NCBI GenBank assembly: GCA_051880375.1
Contig: JBJENV010000003.1
Location: 38,705-102,704 of the forward strand
Source of the DNA: SIG299 sp051880375
GTDB lineage: Bacteria; Bacillota; Clostridia; Lachnospirales; Lachnospiraceae
Reading direction: 5' to 3'
Length of the DNA: 64,000 nt
Shown: one piece after another, positions 43,526 through 52,214 of the stretch
Layout of the letters: every line of letters starts with the position of its first letter
Position numbering within the stretch: position 1 is the first letter of the stretch
Notes under the pieces: model-generated
What the model was told of the DNA's origin: nothing
The model's database searches: none
What the model saw: the letters and a program-made list of their open reading frames with translations, nothing else
Made by a program: the position numbers and the translations under genes

Positions 43526-43762
43526 ATGACAACAGAAAAGGATGTATTACAGGAAGCGGTAGTACCGCAGGAATCAGGGGAAGAGCAGGAAACGGGAATG
43601 AAGTCATTTTTACGGGATGAGAGAGGAATCGGAGTGATTGAGATTATTTTGATTCTTGTGATTTTGATTGGACTGGTGCTTTTGTTTAAAAACCAGATAA
43701 CAGAGATTGTAAACAACGCATTCGGAAAGATTTCTTCAGATGCTACGAGTATTCTGAAATAG
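43526..43762 (+). CDS. Flp1-family type IVb pilin
   Basis: The 78-residue prepilin has a hydrophilic leader (about 1-34) and the cleavage motif RG/IGVIE, with Glu at +5 of the mature protein. The hydrophobic helix IILILVILIGLVLLF then runs into a short amphipathic tail. It would be cut by the prepilin peptidase encoded at 47095-47538 and form the Tad/Flp filament. AAAGGAG precedes the ATG. The mature pilin of about 43 residues is the usual size for Flp pilins. Confidence 0.88.
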   Translation: MTTEKDVLQEAVVPQESGEEQETGMKSFLRDERGIGVIEIILILVILIGLVLLFKNQITEIVNNAFGKISSDATSILK

Positions 43763-43774
43763 CAGAGGTGCCGG

Positions 43775-46207
43775 ATGAAGCAAAAGGGAAGTATTACTGT
43801 ATTTCTTGCTCTGATACTGACACTGCTTTTTTCATTTGTTCTTACTGCGTTAGAAGCGGCAAGAATCGGAGCTGCAAACGCCTATGCTTCCATGCTTTCT
43901 GCGTTGGCAGGAGATTCGTTTCTGGCCTCGTATTATTTTCCGCTGTTTGAGGAATACGGTCTGCTTGGAGTTGATACGGGATATGGAACAACAATGATAC
44001 AGTATGACAGAATGGAAGCCGAACTGGAGGAAGATCTGATATTTGCAACGGACAGTATGCAGGGAGGAATTCTGTCCATGACGGAACCGGAGGTTACGTT
44101 AACGGGTTACAGAACCCTGCTTTCAGGTGAAGGAGATGAATTTTTAAAACAGGTAAAGAAGCAGGTGGCATATGAGGGAATTCAGATTGCGTTGGAAAAG
44201 TTGTTTAACAAGACTGCCCTGCAGGATTCTGTTCTGGCCGGAGAGGTGTACCGGAAACAGGAGGAGCTTCAGAAGGAGGCAGCGAATACAGTGGAAGAGC
44301 TGTTAAAGCTGATGACTTATGTGGATGGAATTGCGACAGGAAAACAGGAAATCAAGTTTAACCCGGAAGGACTGCCGCAGACAAAAACCTCATTCATCAA
44401 ACAGCTGGCGCCGCTTTCCGAAATACAGTTACAGGAGTCCTTTGATAATAAGCAGATTTTTAACGTACTAAAGCCTTTGTTCTTTTACCCTCAGACAGCG
44501 GGAAGCAATGTGGAGAGCTGCTTAAAGGAAGCCATTCGGGCAAAAGAGGCAGCGGCGAGGCTGGATTCACGGATTGCGATGTGCGAAGACAGGCTGACAG
44601 AGATTTCGGCGGAGCAGAAGGCAGCCGGGAAGGACAGAGAGAAATGGGAAAAGGCCGCAAAGGAAGCAAAGGAAAAGAAGGAGGAAGAAAGCTACGAGGA
44701 AGCGATACAAAACATGGCGCAGTGTGATTTGCTGCTCCAGATGCTGAATGAGGAAGCGGAAAGTATCAAGACAGAAAAAACAGAGCTTCAAAAGGAAAAA
44801 AGCGAAGAAAAAAAGAACCATACGGCGGCTGTGAAAAGAGCAGAGGCAGGCTATAATGAAATTCGTAAAAAAATAAACGAGGTGCTTCCGCTCTTGAAAG
44901 AGGCAGAGAGTGTTGTGGATTCTTTGGAAAAAAAGCAAAAAGCTGCACGGAGTTCGGTATTTGCTTACGAGCTGTTTTTGTCTGAACAGGAACGGGTGCT
45001 TTCTTCCGGTTTATATGAGGCATTTCAAAGCGAATTGGAACAGCTGAAGTTATATCTCGGTATGGAGGAACAGGGTTATGTGCCGGAAACAATGCAAAAG
45101 AGCCTGAGGACCGATTATATGCTTTTGACTGAGCTGGCGCTTCCAAGATTTGATTCAGGAAATCTTCAGGCAATGCTTACTTATACGGAACGCTTTGTAA
45201 AAGGAATCGGCGCTTATACATTGGAGGGACTCTGGTTTACTTATGGAGAGCTCAGGGCAGGAGAGGAAGCCGGAGGGAGTATTACGGAGACATTACAACA
45301 GCTTTTGGAAACAAAGGTATGCGAACTGGCAGGAGTTTCTGAGGAAGAGCTGTCAAAATCAGAGTTATCGGGAATCGAACTTCCGTCTGCATCATTAGAA
45401 AAGACATCCGCCGAGGAAGGATTGTTAGAGTATATTGCGCGGATGACAAAGCAATTTTCGAATGCAGGAATTGCTGAAATTTTTTCGGAGGCATCCGATG
45501 CGGTAAACGATGCAGTTGCATTGGAACTATATTTTACCTCGTTTTTTGGGGATTACCGGAACCAGGAGGAGCATACGAGGCTTGCTTATGAGCGGGAGTA
45601 TATTTTGTTCGGAGAGGAGGATGATACCGGAAACCTGACGCGGATGGTTTTATCGCTGGTGGCATTCCGAAGTCTGTTTACGATGGCAGCGCTGTTTCAG
45701 AATGCGGAAAAGCAGGCGCAGCTATCTTCTATGGCTACAGCGGCGGCAGGAGTTACAGGGATTCCTCTGCTTGCAGCAGTTATAAAGTACAGTCTGTTGC
45801 TTTTATGGGCAGTTGAGGAGGCGTTTGTCGAGGTAGCGGCTCTGCTTCAGGGCAAACGGATTCTGCTTTTTTCGGTAGAAGGAACCATTTCTGCCGGAGA
45901 TTTATTTCGGTTTGGAAAGGAGCTTGTTGAAAAGAAAGCAATAAGCATTCCGGACAGCGCGATAGGAGCGGCGTATTCGGACTATCTTCTGCTGTTTTCT
46001 CTACTGGAAAGTAAGGGAAATAAGTGCTGTCGGGCGATGGATTTGATTCAGGAAAATATCCGTTTGCGCTACAGAGACAGCTTTCGCATACGAATGGTAG
46101 TAACGGAGCTTTCTTTTGAGGCGGATATGAAGCTTACAAAAAAGTGGGAAATGGGATTCTTTTCAAAGTTCTACCATATCCGGCAACAGGAAGCTGTGGG
46201 GTACTAA
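43775..46207 (+). CDS. large TadG-like protein (DUF5702-type) with coiled coil
   Basis: The 810-residue protein begins with a pseudopilin-like hydrophobic segment (GSITVFLALILTLLFSFVLT, about 5-24) and continues with ALEAARIGAANAYASMLSAL, as in TadG/DUF5702 proteins. Residues about 255-400 form a long, very Lys/Glu-rich coiled coil (EKWEKAAKEAKEKKEEESYE). The rest is helical and charged, with a hydrophobic pair near 655-690. It should sit in the membrane with its bulk outside. Its place between the major pilin and the TadE-like genes suggests a tip, length-setting or adhesin subunit. A GAGGTG site precedes ATG 43775. Confidence 0.75.
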   Translation: MKQKGSITVFLALILTLLFSFVLTALEAARIGAANAYASMLSALAGDSFLASYYFPLFEEYGLLGVDTGYGTTMIQYDRMEAELEEDLIFATDSMQGGILSMTEPEVTLTGYRTLLSGEGDEFLKQVKKQVAYEGIQIALEKLFNKTALQDSVLAGEVYRKQEELQKEAANTVEELLKLMTYVDGIATGKQEIKFNPEGLPQTKTSFIKQLAPLSEIQLQESFDNKQIFNVLKPLFFYPQTAGSNVESCLKEAIRAKEAAARLDSRIAMCEDRLTEISAEQKAAGKDREKWEKAAKEAKEKKEEESYEEAIQNMAQCDLLLQMLNEEAESIKTEKTELQKEKSEEKKNHTAAVKRAEAGYNEIRKKINEVLPLLKEAESVVDSLEKKQKAARSSVFAYELFLSEQERVLSSGLYEAFQSELEQLKLYLGMEEQGYVPETMQKSLRTDYMLLTELALPRFDSGNLQAMLTYTERFVKGIGAYTLEGLWFTYGELRAGEEAGGSITETLQQLLETKVCELAGVSEEELSKSELSGIELPSASLEKTSAEEGLLEYIARMTKQFSNAGIAEIFSEASDAVNDAVALELYFTSFFGDYRNQEEHTRLAYEREYILFGEEDDTGNLTRMVLSLVAFRSLFTMAALFQNAEKQAQLSSMATAAAGVTGIPLLAAVIKYSLLLLWAVEEAFVEVAALLQGKRILLFSVEGTISAGDLFRFGKELVEKKAISIPDSAIGAAYSDYLLLFSLLESKGNKCCRAMDLIQENIRLRYRDSFRIRMVVTELSFEADMKLTKKWEMGFFSKFYHIRQQEAVGY

Positions 46208-46225
46208 AAAAGGAGGTGCATTCCG

Positions 46226-47098
46226 GTGTCTGTTCTTGCCGACGGAGAAAACATTGCAGATAATACCTATAAAATAAATCATACCATCTCTCCCCAAAGA
46301 TATTTCCTTACCCGTCTCCGGCGGGACAAGAGCAGACTTCGGAGTGCATCTCTGACTGCGGAGGCAGCATTGGTGTTTCCAATCTTCTTTTTCTTCTTCT
46401 ATCTGCTATGGCAGTACTTTCTGCTGCTGTTGCTGCAGTTGTCTGTCTGCAGAGACGTGACTGCCATAGCGCTTGAATACGGAGGACTTGGATACGTGGA
46501 AAGGAAGGTGGCGGCAGAATCGGCGGAGCACTTGTCCTGGGTCTATCTTCCGATTGTCCGGCTTTCCATGGAGGAAAAGGAACGGACGGAAAACAGAAGA
46601 GTTACATGTACCGTAAGGGGAGAGGGTGAGGTCTGTGTAGAGGTGCGCTATGATTTTTTGTGTGAGGCACCCCTGCTTCCTACCGTCAGAATACCGGTGA
46701 AACAGTCTTTTTGTTTTTATCCGTATCTCGGAAGTTATGACAGTGACCGGTTCGCAGAGGAAGAAGAGAAAAAAGAGGTCGTTTATGTGACGGAAAACGG
46801 AAGTGTATATCATGAAAGTGCGGCATGCACTTATTTAAATTTTGCAATCCGAAGCGTTGCAGCTTCAGAAATTGAACAGGAGCGGAACGACAGCGGAAGA
46901 AAATATACGGAGTGTGAAAGGTGCAGGGATGAGGCGCATACCGCAGTTGTCTATGTAACAAAAAATGGTCTGAGGTATCACTGGAAATTAAAATGCTCCG
47001 CTATTTCACGGAATGTAATAGAAAAGGAGCGCAGTGAGGTGGCAGGTATGCGTGCCTGCAGCCGCTGCGGTCAAGGAAGGAAGGAGGAAGAAAGATGA
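46226..47098 (+). CDS. TadE-like pseudopilin with tandem cysteine-rich C-terminal modules
   Basis: Start is GTG 46226, 7 bases after AAGGAGGTG. The 290-residue product has a TadE-type segment near 45-75 (RSASLTAEAALVFPIFFFFF; the Glu of TAEAAL is typical). A beta-rich part follows, then two repeats: VVYVTENGSVYHESAACTYL...CERC (about 186-232) and VVYVTKNGLRYHWKLKCSAI...CSRC (about 239-284). Each has one Cys, then CxxC, and a YH motif, suggesting a metal- or disulfide-stabilised knuckle outside the membrane. It overlaps the peptidase gene (ATGA). The duplicated module on a minor pilin is unusual. Confidence 0.78.
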   Translation: MSVLADGENIADNTYKINHTISPQRYFLTRLRRDKSRLRSASLTAEAALVFPIFFFFFYLLWQYFLLLLLQLSVCRDVTAIALEYGGLGYVERKVAAESAEHLSWVYLPIVRLSMEEKERTENRRVTCTVRGEGEVCVEVRYDFLCEAPLLPTVRIPVKQSFCFYPYLGSYDSDRFAEEEEKKEVVYVTENGSVYHESAACTYLNFAIRSVAASEIEQERNDSGRKYTECERCRDEAHTAVVYVTKNGLRYHWKLKCSAISRNVIEKERSEVAGMRACSRCGQGRKEEER

Positions 47099-47538
47099 CG
47101 GTACTTTTTATTGCAGGAGGAATTCTGCTTGGAGTTCTTGCATGGATTGATGTACGGACAAAGAAAATTCCATTGCTGCCGGTAGGTGTGCTTGCAGTGA
47201 TGATGCTTGGAATGCGGATACTCTCTGTGGAAACGTTTTCCGGACTTGTGGAGGAACTGCCTGCTATTCTGGCAGGGCTCCTGCCGGGAGGAATCGGACT
47301 GCTTTTTTCGGTCGTGACGGACGGAAAAGTGGGAGCCGGTGACGGTCTGGTACTGGCAGCGATTGGGCTTGGAATTGGATTTTACCGGACGATGTTTTTG
47401 TGGAGCATGGCACTTTGCGTGGCAGCAGTCTGGGCAATGCTTTTACTTGCACTGAAGAAAGCAGGAAGAAAAACAGAGCTGCCGTTTGTACCGTGTCTCT
47501 TTCTTGGTTATGTACTATGTCAGGTAGCAGGAGTCTGA
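47095..47538 (+). CDS. tadV: A24-family prepilin peptidase (TadV/CpaA-like)
   Basis: The 147-residue integral membrane aspartic peptidase has about five helices. The two catalytic Asp motifs are present: AWIDVRTKKIP (about 16-26) and the GxGD motif KVGAGDGLVLA (about 81-91). It cuts the hydrophilic leader from Flp pilin and TadE-like proteins at the membrane. It lacks the N-methylase domain, as expected for the Tad class. The start overlaps the previous stop (ATGA) and the end overlaps the following TadE-like gene by 22 bases. Confidence 0.9.
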   Translation: MTVLFIAGGILLGVLAWIDVRTKKIPLLPVGVLAVMMLGMRILSVETFSGLVEELPAILAGLLPGGIGLLFSVVTDGKVGAGDGLVLAAIGLGIGFYRTMFLWSMALCVAAVWAMLLLALKKAGRKTELPFVPCLFLGYVLCQVAGV

Positions 47539-47738
47539 GGGGGAGTTATACGGTGGAAGCGGCACTTCTTTGCCCGCTTCTTTGCCTGCTTCTTTGTCTT
47601 ATGGTTTCCATGACACTTGCCTTATATGAACGTGTGATGGAGTATGGGACAGAATGCATGCGCGTATTGGACGAAATCGGGCCGACATCCGAACTGATGC
47701 GGATGGAACGTACGGCGGGTGACCTGTGGGGAAAGTGA
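47517..47738 (+). CDS. small TadE-like pseudopilin
   Basis: The 73-residue protein is almost entirely a TadE motif: SLRGSYTVEAALLCPLLCLL followed by CLMVSMTLALYERVMEYGTE. VEAAL matches the +5 Glu rule of pseudopilins. ATG 47517 lies inside the peptidase gene, with no clear ribosome site, so it is probably translated by coupling. The frame is open back to 47400, but that part is peptidase coding sequence. It likely serves as a minor pilin. Confidence 0.7.
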   Translation: MSGSRSLRGSYTVEAALLCPLLCLLLCLMVSMTLALYERVMEYGTECMRVLDEIGPTSELMRMERTAGDLWGK

Positions 47739-47780
47739 AAAGAAAACAAAAACAATGAAGAAAGAAAAAGGAGCAGAGGC

Positions 47781-48887
47781 ATGAGGGCAGAGTATAGAAG
47801 GGAATGGATGGAAACCTATCTGCAGGTGTTTCCGGAAAAAGCCGGAGAGGAAGCCTATATAGAAAAGATGCTAAAATACCAACCCGGAGGAGGAAGACTG
47901 GAATTTTTGAAAGAGCTGAAAGACGGACAGGAATGCTATTGCTATAAAGTCAGCGGAAAAAAAGCACTTTCTACTGTTTATGCCGCACTTCCGATTCGGG
48001 AGGATCAGCTTAGAAGTTTGCTTTTGCAGGTGGTAGCGGCATTGGAGGATGCAAAGGAATATCTGCTTCCGGAGGAGAATTTTGTCCTGGAGCCTTCCAA
48101 AATTTTTGTGACGCTTCCGCAGTTTACACTGGAATTCTTATATGTTCCGGGATATGGAAAAGAATTAAGCAGACAGCTGGAGAGTCTGTTCGAGTATCTG
48201 CTGAACAGAGTGGATTATGAGGATAAACCGGCAGTGGAGCTGTTGTATGACTGCTATACCAACTGTATGAAAAACAGGGAAGGACTTAAGACGTTGAAGA
48301 AGCGTCTTGAAAAAAGCGAAAACTCATTTCCTGAAGCTGCAGAGCCGTCTGCGGGGAGGCCGGAAAAGTTTAAGGAGGTTTGTCCCGCACCGGTAGTCGC
48401 AAAGAAGGCGGAGGCGCAGAGCTATACTTCCTGGATTAAGGAAAAAATCACGGCTTGGGGAAGAAAAAAAGAAAGATCGGAAGAAGTACAAAGAAAAGAA
48501 TGCAAGGAAGAGTATGCCGACAGCCCGGTGCCGGAGACTTCCCGTACAGTTTTGCTTGCAGTCCGGAACCCGGGGAAGCAGCCACAGCTGATTCATGAAC
48601 AGACCGGAGAAGTCATTCTTTTGCAGAGCTTTCCGTTTTATCTCGGGAGCAGCAGGGAATATGTCAGTCATGTCATAGCAAAAGAAGAAATCAGCAGGCT
48701 CCATTTCTGCATTCGAAAAAAAGGAGGACAGTATTATCTTTCGGACTTAAACTCTACAAACGGAACCTATATCAATGAAAAGGAGGTGTTGCCGGGGACG
48801 GAACAGCTTCTTGCAGAACAGGACAGGATACGGGCGGCTTCAGAGGAGTTCCTTTTTTCTTCCGGAACCGGCGGCTCATCCTTCTGA
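47781..48887 (+). CDS. DUF6382/FHA-domain protein at end of Tad locus
   Basis: The 368-residue cytosolic protein has an N-terminal DUF6382-type domain (about 1-180: LEFLKELKDGQECYCYKVSG, DQLRSLLLQVVAALEDAKEY), a basic/acidic linker, and a C-terminal FHA domain (about 285-360). The FHA part shows YLGSSREYVSHVIAKEEISR, LHFCIRKKGGQYYLSDLNST, then NGTYINEKEV. FHA domains bind phosphothreonine. So it may link Ser/Thr kinase signalling to pilus assembly, an inference from position. AAAGGAG precedes the ATG; it is 42 bases after the small TadE gene and is the last gene of the operon. Confidence 0.85.
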   Translation: MRAEYRREWMETYLQVFPEKAGEEAYIEKMLKYQPGGGRLEFLKELKDGQECYCYKVSGKKALSTVYAALPIREDQLRSLLLQVVAALEDAKEYLLPEENFVLEPSKIFVTLPQFTLEFLYVPGYGKELSRQLESLFEYLLNRVDYEDKPAVELLYDCYTNCMKNREGLKTLKKRLEKSENSFPEAAEPSAGRPEKFKEVCPAPVVAKKAEAQSYTSWIKEKITAWGRKKERSEEVQRKECKEEYADSPVPETSRTVLLAVRNPGKQPQLIHEQTGEVILLQSFPFYLGSSREYVSHVIAKEEISRLHFCIRKKGGQYYLSDLNSTNGTYINEKEVLPGTEQLLAEQDRIRAASEEFLFSSGTGGSSF

Positions 48888-48932
48888 CCGGTGGTTTATC
48901 ATCCTAAGACAGGTGGAGCGGGGAAAATGTTC

Positions 48933-48962
48933 TTGCCAGAGGGAAAGCCATCATGCTATAAT
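48933..48962 (+). promoter_or_regulatory. sigma-A promoter of the glycerol operon
   Basis: TTGCCA (48933-48938), 18 bases, then perfect TATAAT (48957-48962). Confidence 0.7.
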
Positions 48963-48994
48963 AAAGATACAATTCAGGGGTACGAGAGAATAAG

Positions 48995-49049
48995 AGTCAG
49001 CAGAAGAGGAGGTCATCTTTTTTGATGGTCGTTTTTGCCTGACTTTTTT
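48995..49049 (+). promoter_or_regulatory. terminator-like structure in the glycerol operon leader
   Basis: AGTCAG (48995-49000) can pair with CTGACT (49039-49044), followed by six T, with a pyrimidine-rich interior. It lies between the promoter and the first gene and could be an attenuator of the GlpP antitermination kind. It may instead end the upstream Tad transcript. The stem is short. Confidence 0.35.
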
Positions 49050-49108
49050 GGTTTTTCTTAGTTCTGTTATGAAGGGGTATTTTAAATGGAAGGAAAGGGG
49101 CAAAAACA

Positions 49109-50524
49109 ATGTATGATGTAGTGATTATCGGGGCAGGGGTGATTGGCTGTGCAGTTGCCAGGGAACTGTCACGTTACGAAAGAAGCATTGCGGTACTGGA
49201 AAAGGAGCCGGATGTGTGCGAGGGAACCTCAAAAGCAAACAGCGGTATTGTACATGCGGGTTTTGATGCGGTTCCCGGGAGTATGAAGGCGAAAATGAAT
49301 GTGGCAGGCAACGAAAAAATGGAGCAGCTGGCAAAGGAACTGGATATTCCGTTCCGAAGAAACGGCTCCATGGTACTCTGTCTGGAAGAAGGAGGAAGAA
49401 CGAAGCTGGAACAGCTTTATGAATTCGGACAGGAAAACGGGGTAAAGGGGCTCAGACTTCTTACCGGGGCACAGGCAAGAGAACTGGAACCGGCACTTTC
49501 AAAGGAAGTGGTTGCGGCGCTGTATGCGCCGACGGGCGGGATTGTCTGCCCGTTTGAACTGACGATTGCCCTTGCGGAAAATGCAGCGATGAACGGTGCG
49601 GAATTCTTTTTTGATACCGCAGTGACAGGAATCGAAAAAACGGAGGACGGATATGAACTGCAGACAACCTCCGGAGTATATACAGCAAAGCATGTCATTA
49701 ACGCAGCAGGGGTGTACGCAGATGAAATCCACCGTATGGTAAGTAACACTCCTATGAATATCGTAGCGAGAAAAGGGGAGTACTGCCTGTACGACAAACA
49801 GGTCGGAACGCTGGTGGACCGTACGATTTTTCAGCTTCCGACAAAGTATGGAAAGGGTGTGCTTGTGACACCGACGGTTCACGGAAATCTGCTGCTTGGT
49901 CCGACGGCGACGGATATTGAAGATAAGGAAGGTGTAGATACAACGGCAGAAGGACTTGCCTGCGTCAGGGAGAAAGCCTCCCGGAGTCTGGATACCATGC
50001 CGGGAGGACAGATGATAACCTCCTTTGCAGGGCTTCGCGCACATTCAGACAAGGGCGATTTTATCATAGGAGAGGTAGCGGATGCAGAAGGCTTTTTTGA
50101 TGTGGCAGGAATAGAGTCTCCGGGGCTTAGCAGCGCACCGGCAATCGGAGAATACGTGACGGAGCTGCTTCAGAAAAAGGCTCCGGCAGACAAAAAGAGC
50201 GGATTTATTTCAAAAAGAGAAGGAATTCCTCATATGTCCGAACTTTCCGAGGAAAAAAGACAGGAGATGATTGCGAAGGATCCGTCTTATGCAGTGATAG
50301 TATGCCGCTGTGAAATGGTGACGGAGGGTGAAATTTTAAACGCCATCCAAAGACCGCTCGGAGCAAAAACACTGGACGGAGTCAAACGAAGAACGCGTGC
50401 CGGAATGGGACGCTGTCAGGCGGGCTTTTGCACGCCAAGGACAATGGAGCTGTTAGCCAGGGAATGGAATATGAGTATTGAAGATGTTGTAAAGTCGGGG
50501 AGGAATTCGCATGTACTCTTATGA
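49109..50524 (+). CDS. FAD-dependent glycerol-3-phosphate dehydrogenase-like protein with BFD-type domain
   Basis: The 471-residue protein has an N-terminal Rossmann FAD site (VVIIGAGVIGCAVARELSRY), a DAO fold (ANSGIVHAGFDAVPGSMKAK; VINAAGVYADEIHRM) and a C-terminal BFD-like [2Fe-2S] domain (about 400-460): VCRCEMVTEGEIL, then GRCQAGFC, giving four Cys. The family includes GlpA-type glycerol-3-phosphate dehydrogenases and LhgO-like oxidases. The neighbouring glpK strongly favours glycerol 3-phosphate oxidation to dihydroxyacetone phosphate. It overlaps the second flavoprotein by 14 bases, implying an enzyme complex. A GGAAAGGGG site precedes ATG 49109. Confidence 0.9.
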   Translation: MYDVVIIGAGVIGCAVARELSRYERSIAVLEKEPDVCEGTSKANSGIVHAGFDAVPGSMKAKMNVAGNEKMEQLAKELDIPFRRNGSMVLCLEEGGRTKLEQLYEFGQENGVKGLRLLTGAQARELEPALSKEVVAALYAPTGGIVCPFELTIALAENAAMNGAEFFFDTAVTGIEKTEDGYELQTTSGVYTAKHVINAAGVYADEIHRMVSNTPMNIVARKGEYCLYDKQVGTLVDRTIFQLPTKYGKGVLVTPTVHGNLLLGPTATDIEDKEGVDTTAEGLACVREKASRSLDTMPGGQMITSFAGLRAHSDKGDFIIGEVADAEGFFDVAGIESPGLSSAPAIGEYVTELLQKKAPADKKSGFISKREGIPHMSELSEEKRQEMIAKDPSYAVIVCRCEMVTEGEILNAIQRPLGAKTLDGVKRRTRAGMGRCQAGFCTPRTMELLAREWNMSIEDVVKSGRNSHVLL

Positions 50525-51767
50525 GGTAGTCATTATCGGCGGTGGTCCGGCAGGACTTGCGGCAGCGCTGTCTGCAAAAGATGCGGGAGCAGAGCGAGTA
50601 CTGATTCTGGAAAGAGAAAAAGAACTGGGCGGTATTTTGAACCAGTGCATTCATAACGGCTTTGGCTTACATACCTTTCATGAGGAGCTGACCGGGCCGG
50701 AATATGCGGCGAGATTTATTGCACGTGTCAAGGAACAAAACATAGAATATATGCTGGAAACCATGGTGGTGGAGTTGTCAAAAGAAAAAGAGATTACGGC
50801 AATGAACCGGGAGCGGGGGCTGTTCCGTATCAAAGCGGGAGCTGTTGTTCTGGCGATGGGGTGCCGCGAGCGTCCGAGAGGAGCGCTCGGTATTCCGGGA
50901 TATCGTCCGGCGGGTATATTTTCCGCGGGAACCGCACAGCGCTTTGTTAACGTGGAAGGGAAAATGCCGGGCAGGGAGGTCGTGATTTTAGGTTCCGGTG
51001 ATATCGGTCTGATTATGGCACGCCGCATGACGTTAGAGGGAGCAAAGGTAAAGGTGGTTGCCGAACTGATGCCGTATTCGGGCGGATTAAAGAGAAATAT
51101 TGTGCAGTGTCTTAATGATTATGACATTCCGCTGAAGCTCAGTCATACCGTGGTTGCCATTGACGGAAAAGAGCGTGTCTGCGGTGTGACACTGGCACAG
51201 GTGGATGAACAGAGGAAACCGATTCCGGGAACGGAGGAGTACATTCCGTGTGATACGCTTCTATTGTCTGTCGGTCTGATTCCGGAAAATGAACTTTCTC
51301 TGGGAGCCGGTATTCCGCTGGACCGTGTGACGCAGGGACCGGTAGTGGATGAACATCTGGAAACCGGCATTCCCGGTGTGTTCGCATGCGGAAATGTGCT
51401 TCATGTGCATGACCTTGTGGATTTTGTATCGGAAGAGGCAGGAAACGCGGGACGCTATGCCGCACGTTATGTACGGGAAGCAAAACAGGGACATGTGTCC
51501 GAGACTATCATCCGTGGGGGACGCGGTGTTCGTTATACTGTACCGCAGAAGCTTCATTTAGAAGAGGCGGAGGACACGATATTAATCCGCTTCCGGGTAG
51601 ATAATGTTTACAAAGATGAGGTGCTTGGTATTTTTGCGGACGGTCATGAGCTGCGCCAGAGTAAAAAGCGTATGCTTGCACCGGGAGAAATGGAAGAGGT
51701 ACGCATCAAAAAGAGAGAGCTTCTGCCTTATACGGGCCTGAAAGAGCTTACGATTGCACTAAAGTAA
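50511..51767 (+). CDS. FAD/NAD-dependent oxidoreductase, GlpB-like partner
   Basis: The 418-residue flavoprotein has an FAD site (EVVIIGGGPAGLAAALSAKD), a second Rossmann for NAD(P)H (REVVILGSGDIGLIMARRM) and CNQC-like LNQCIHNGFGLHTF near residue 45. FACGNVLHVHDLVDFVS near residue 285 closes the FAD fold. It is cotranscribed between the dehydrogenase and the DUF1667 protein, the usual trio in clostridial glycerol operons. It probably passes electrons from glycerol 3-phosphate oxidation to a soluble carrier. GGGGAGG lies before ATG 50511. Confidence 0.9.
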   Translation: MYSYEVVIIGGGPAGLAAALSAKDAGAERVLILEREKELGGILNQCIHNGFGLHTFHEELTGPEYAARFIARVKEQNIEYMLETMVVELSKEKEITAMNRERGLFRIKAGAVVLAMGCRERPRGALGIPGYRPAGIFSAGTAQRFVNVEGKMPGREVVILGSGDIGLIMARRMTLEGAKVKVVAELMPYSGGLKRNIVQCLNDYDIPLKLSHTVVAIDGKERVCGVTLAQVDEQRKPIPGTEEYIPCDTLLLSVGLIPENELSLGAGIPLDRVTQGPVVDEHLETGIPGVFACGNVLHVHDLVDFVSEEAGNAGRYAARYVREAKQGHVSETIIRGGRGVRYTVPQKLHLEEAEDTILIRFRVDNVYKDEVLGIFADGHELRQSKKRMLAPGEMEEVRIKKRELLPYTGLKELTIALK

Positions 51768-51785
51768 GCAGAAACGGAGGAGCAT

Positions 51786-52154
51786 ATGCATCAGACAGAA
51801 CTAATCTGCATCGGCTGCCCGATGGGCTGCAGAATGACAGTAGAAAGAAAAGAGGACGGAAGCTTTCTTGTACAGGGGAATACCTGTCCGCGAGGGGCGG
51901 AGTATGCAAAAAAGGAGCTGACGAATCCGCGCCGCACGATTACGTCTTCGGTCCGGGTAAAAAACGGACAGGCGGTGAGAGTGCCGGTAAAGACAAAGGA
52001 AGAGGTGCCAAAGGGAAAAATCATGGAATGCATGGAAGCAATTCATGAACTTTCCGTGGAGGCTCCGGTGGAAATCGGAGATGTGGTATGCAGAAATCTT
52101 GCCGGAACCGGGGTGGATTTGGTTGCCACAAAAGCGGTAGCTGTGCTAAAATAA
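51786..52154 (+). CDS. DUF1667 protein
   Basis: The 122-residue protein has a Cys-rich head, CIGCPMGCRMTVERKEDG, then NTCPRGAEYAKKE: four Cys (CxxCxxxC plus a later C) suited to an iron-sulfur cluster. The rest (TITSSVRVKNGQAVRVPVKT) is the DUF1667 core. The family is nearly always found with the two flavoproteins above and is thought to act as the electron-transfer subunit, comparable in place to GlpC. GGAGGAG precedes the ATG. Confidence 0.9.
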   Translation: MHQTELICIGCPMGCRMTVERKEDGSFLVQGNTCPRGAEYAKKELTNPRRTITSSVRVKNGQAVRVPVKTKEEVPKGKIMECMEAIHELSVEAPVEIGDVVCRNLAGTGVDLVATKAVAVLK

Positions 52155-52214
52155 AAAGATAAGGGAAACAGTGCGCGCTTTGGGGTGTGGTGCCGCACGG
52201 AACAGGAGTAAGGT

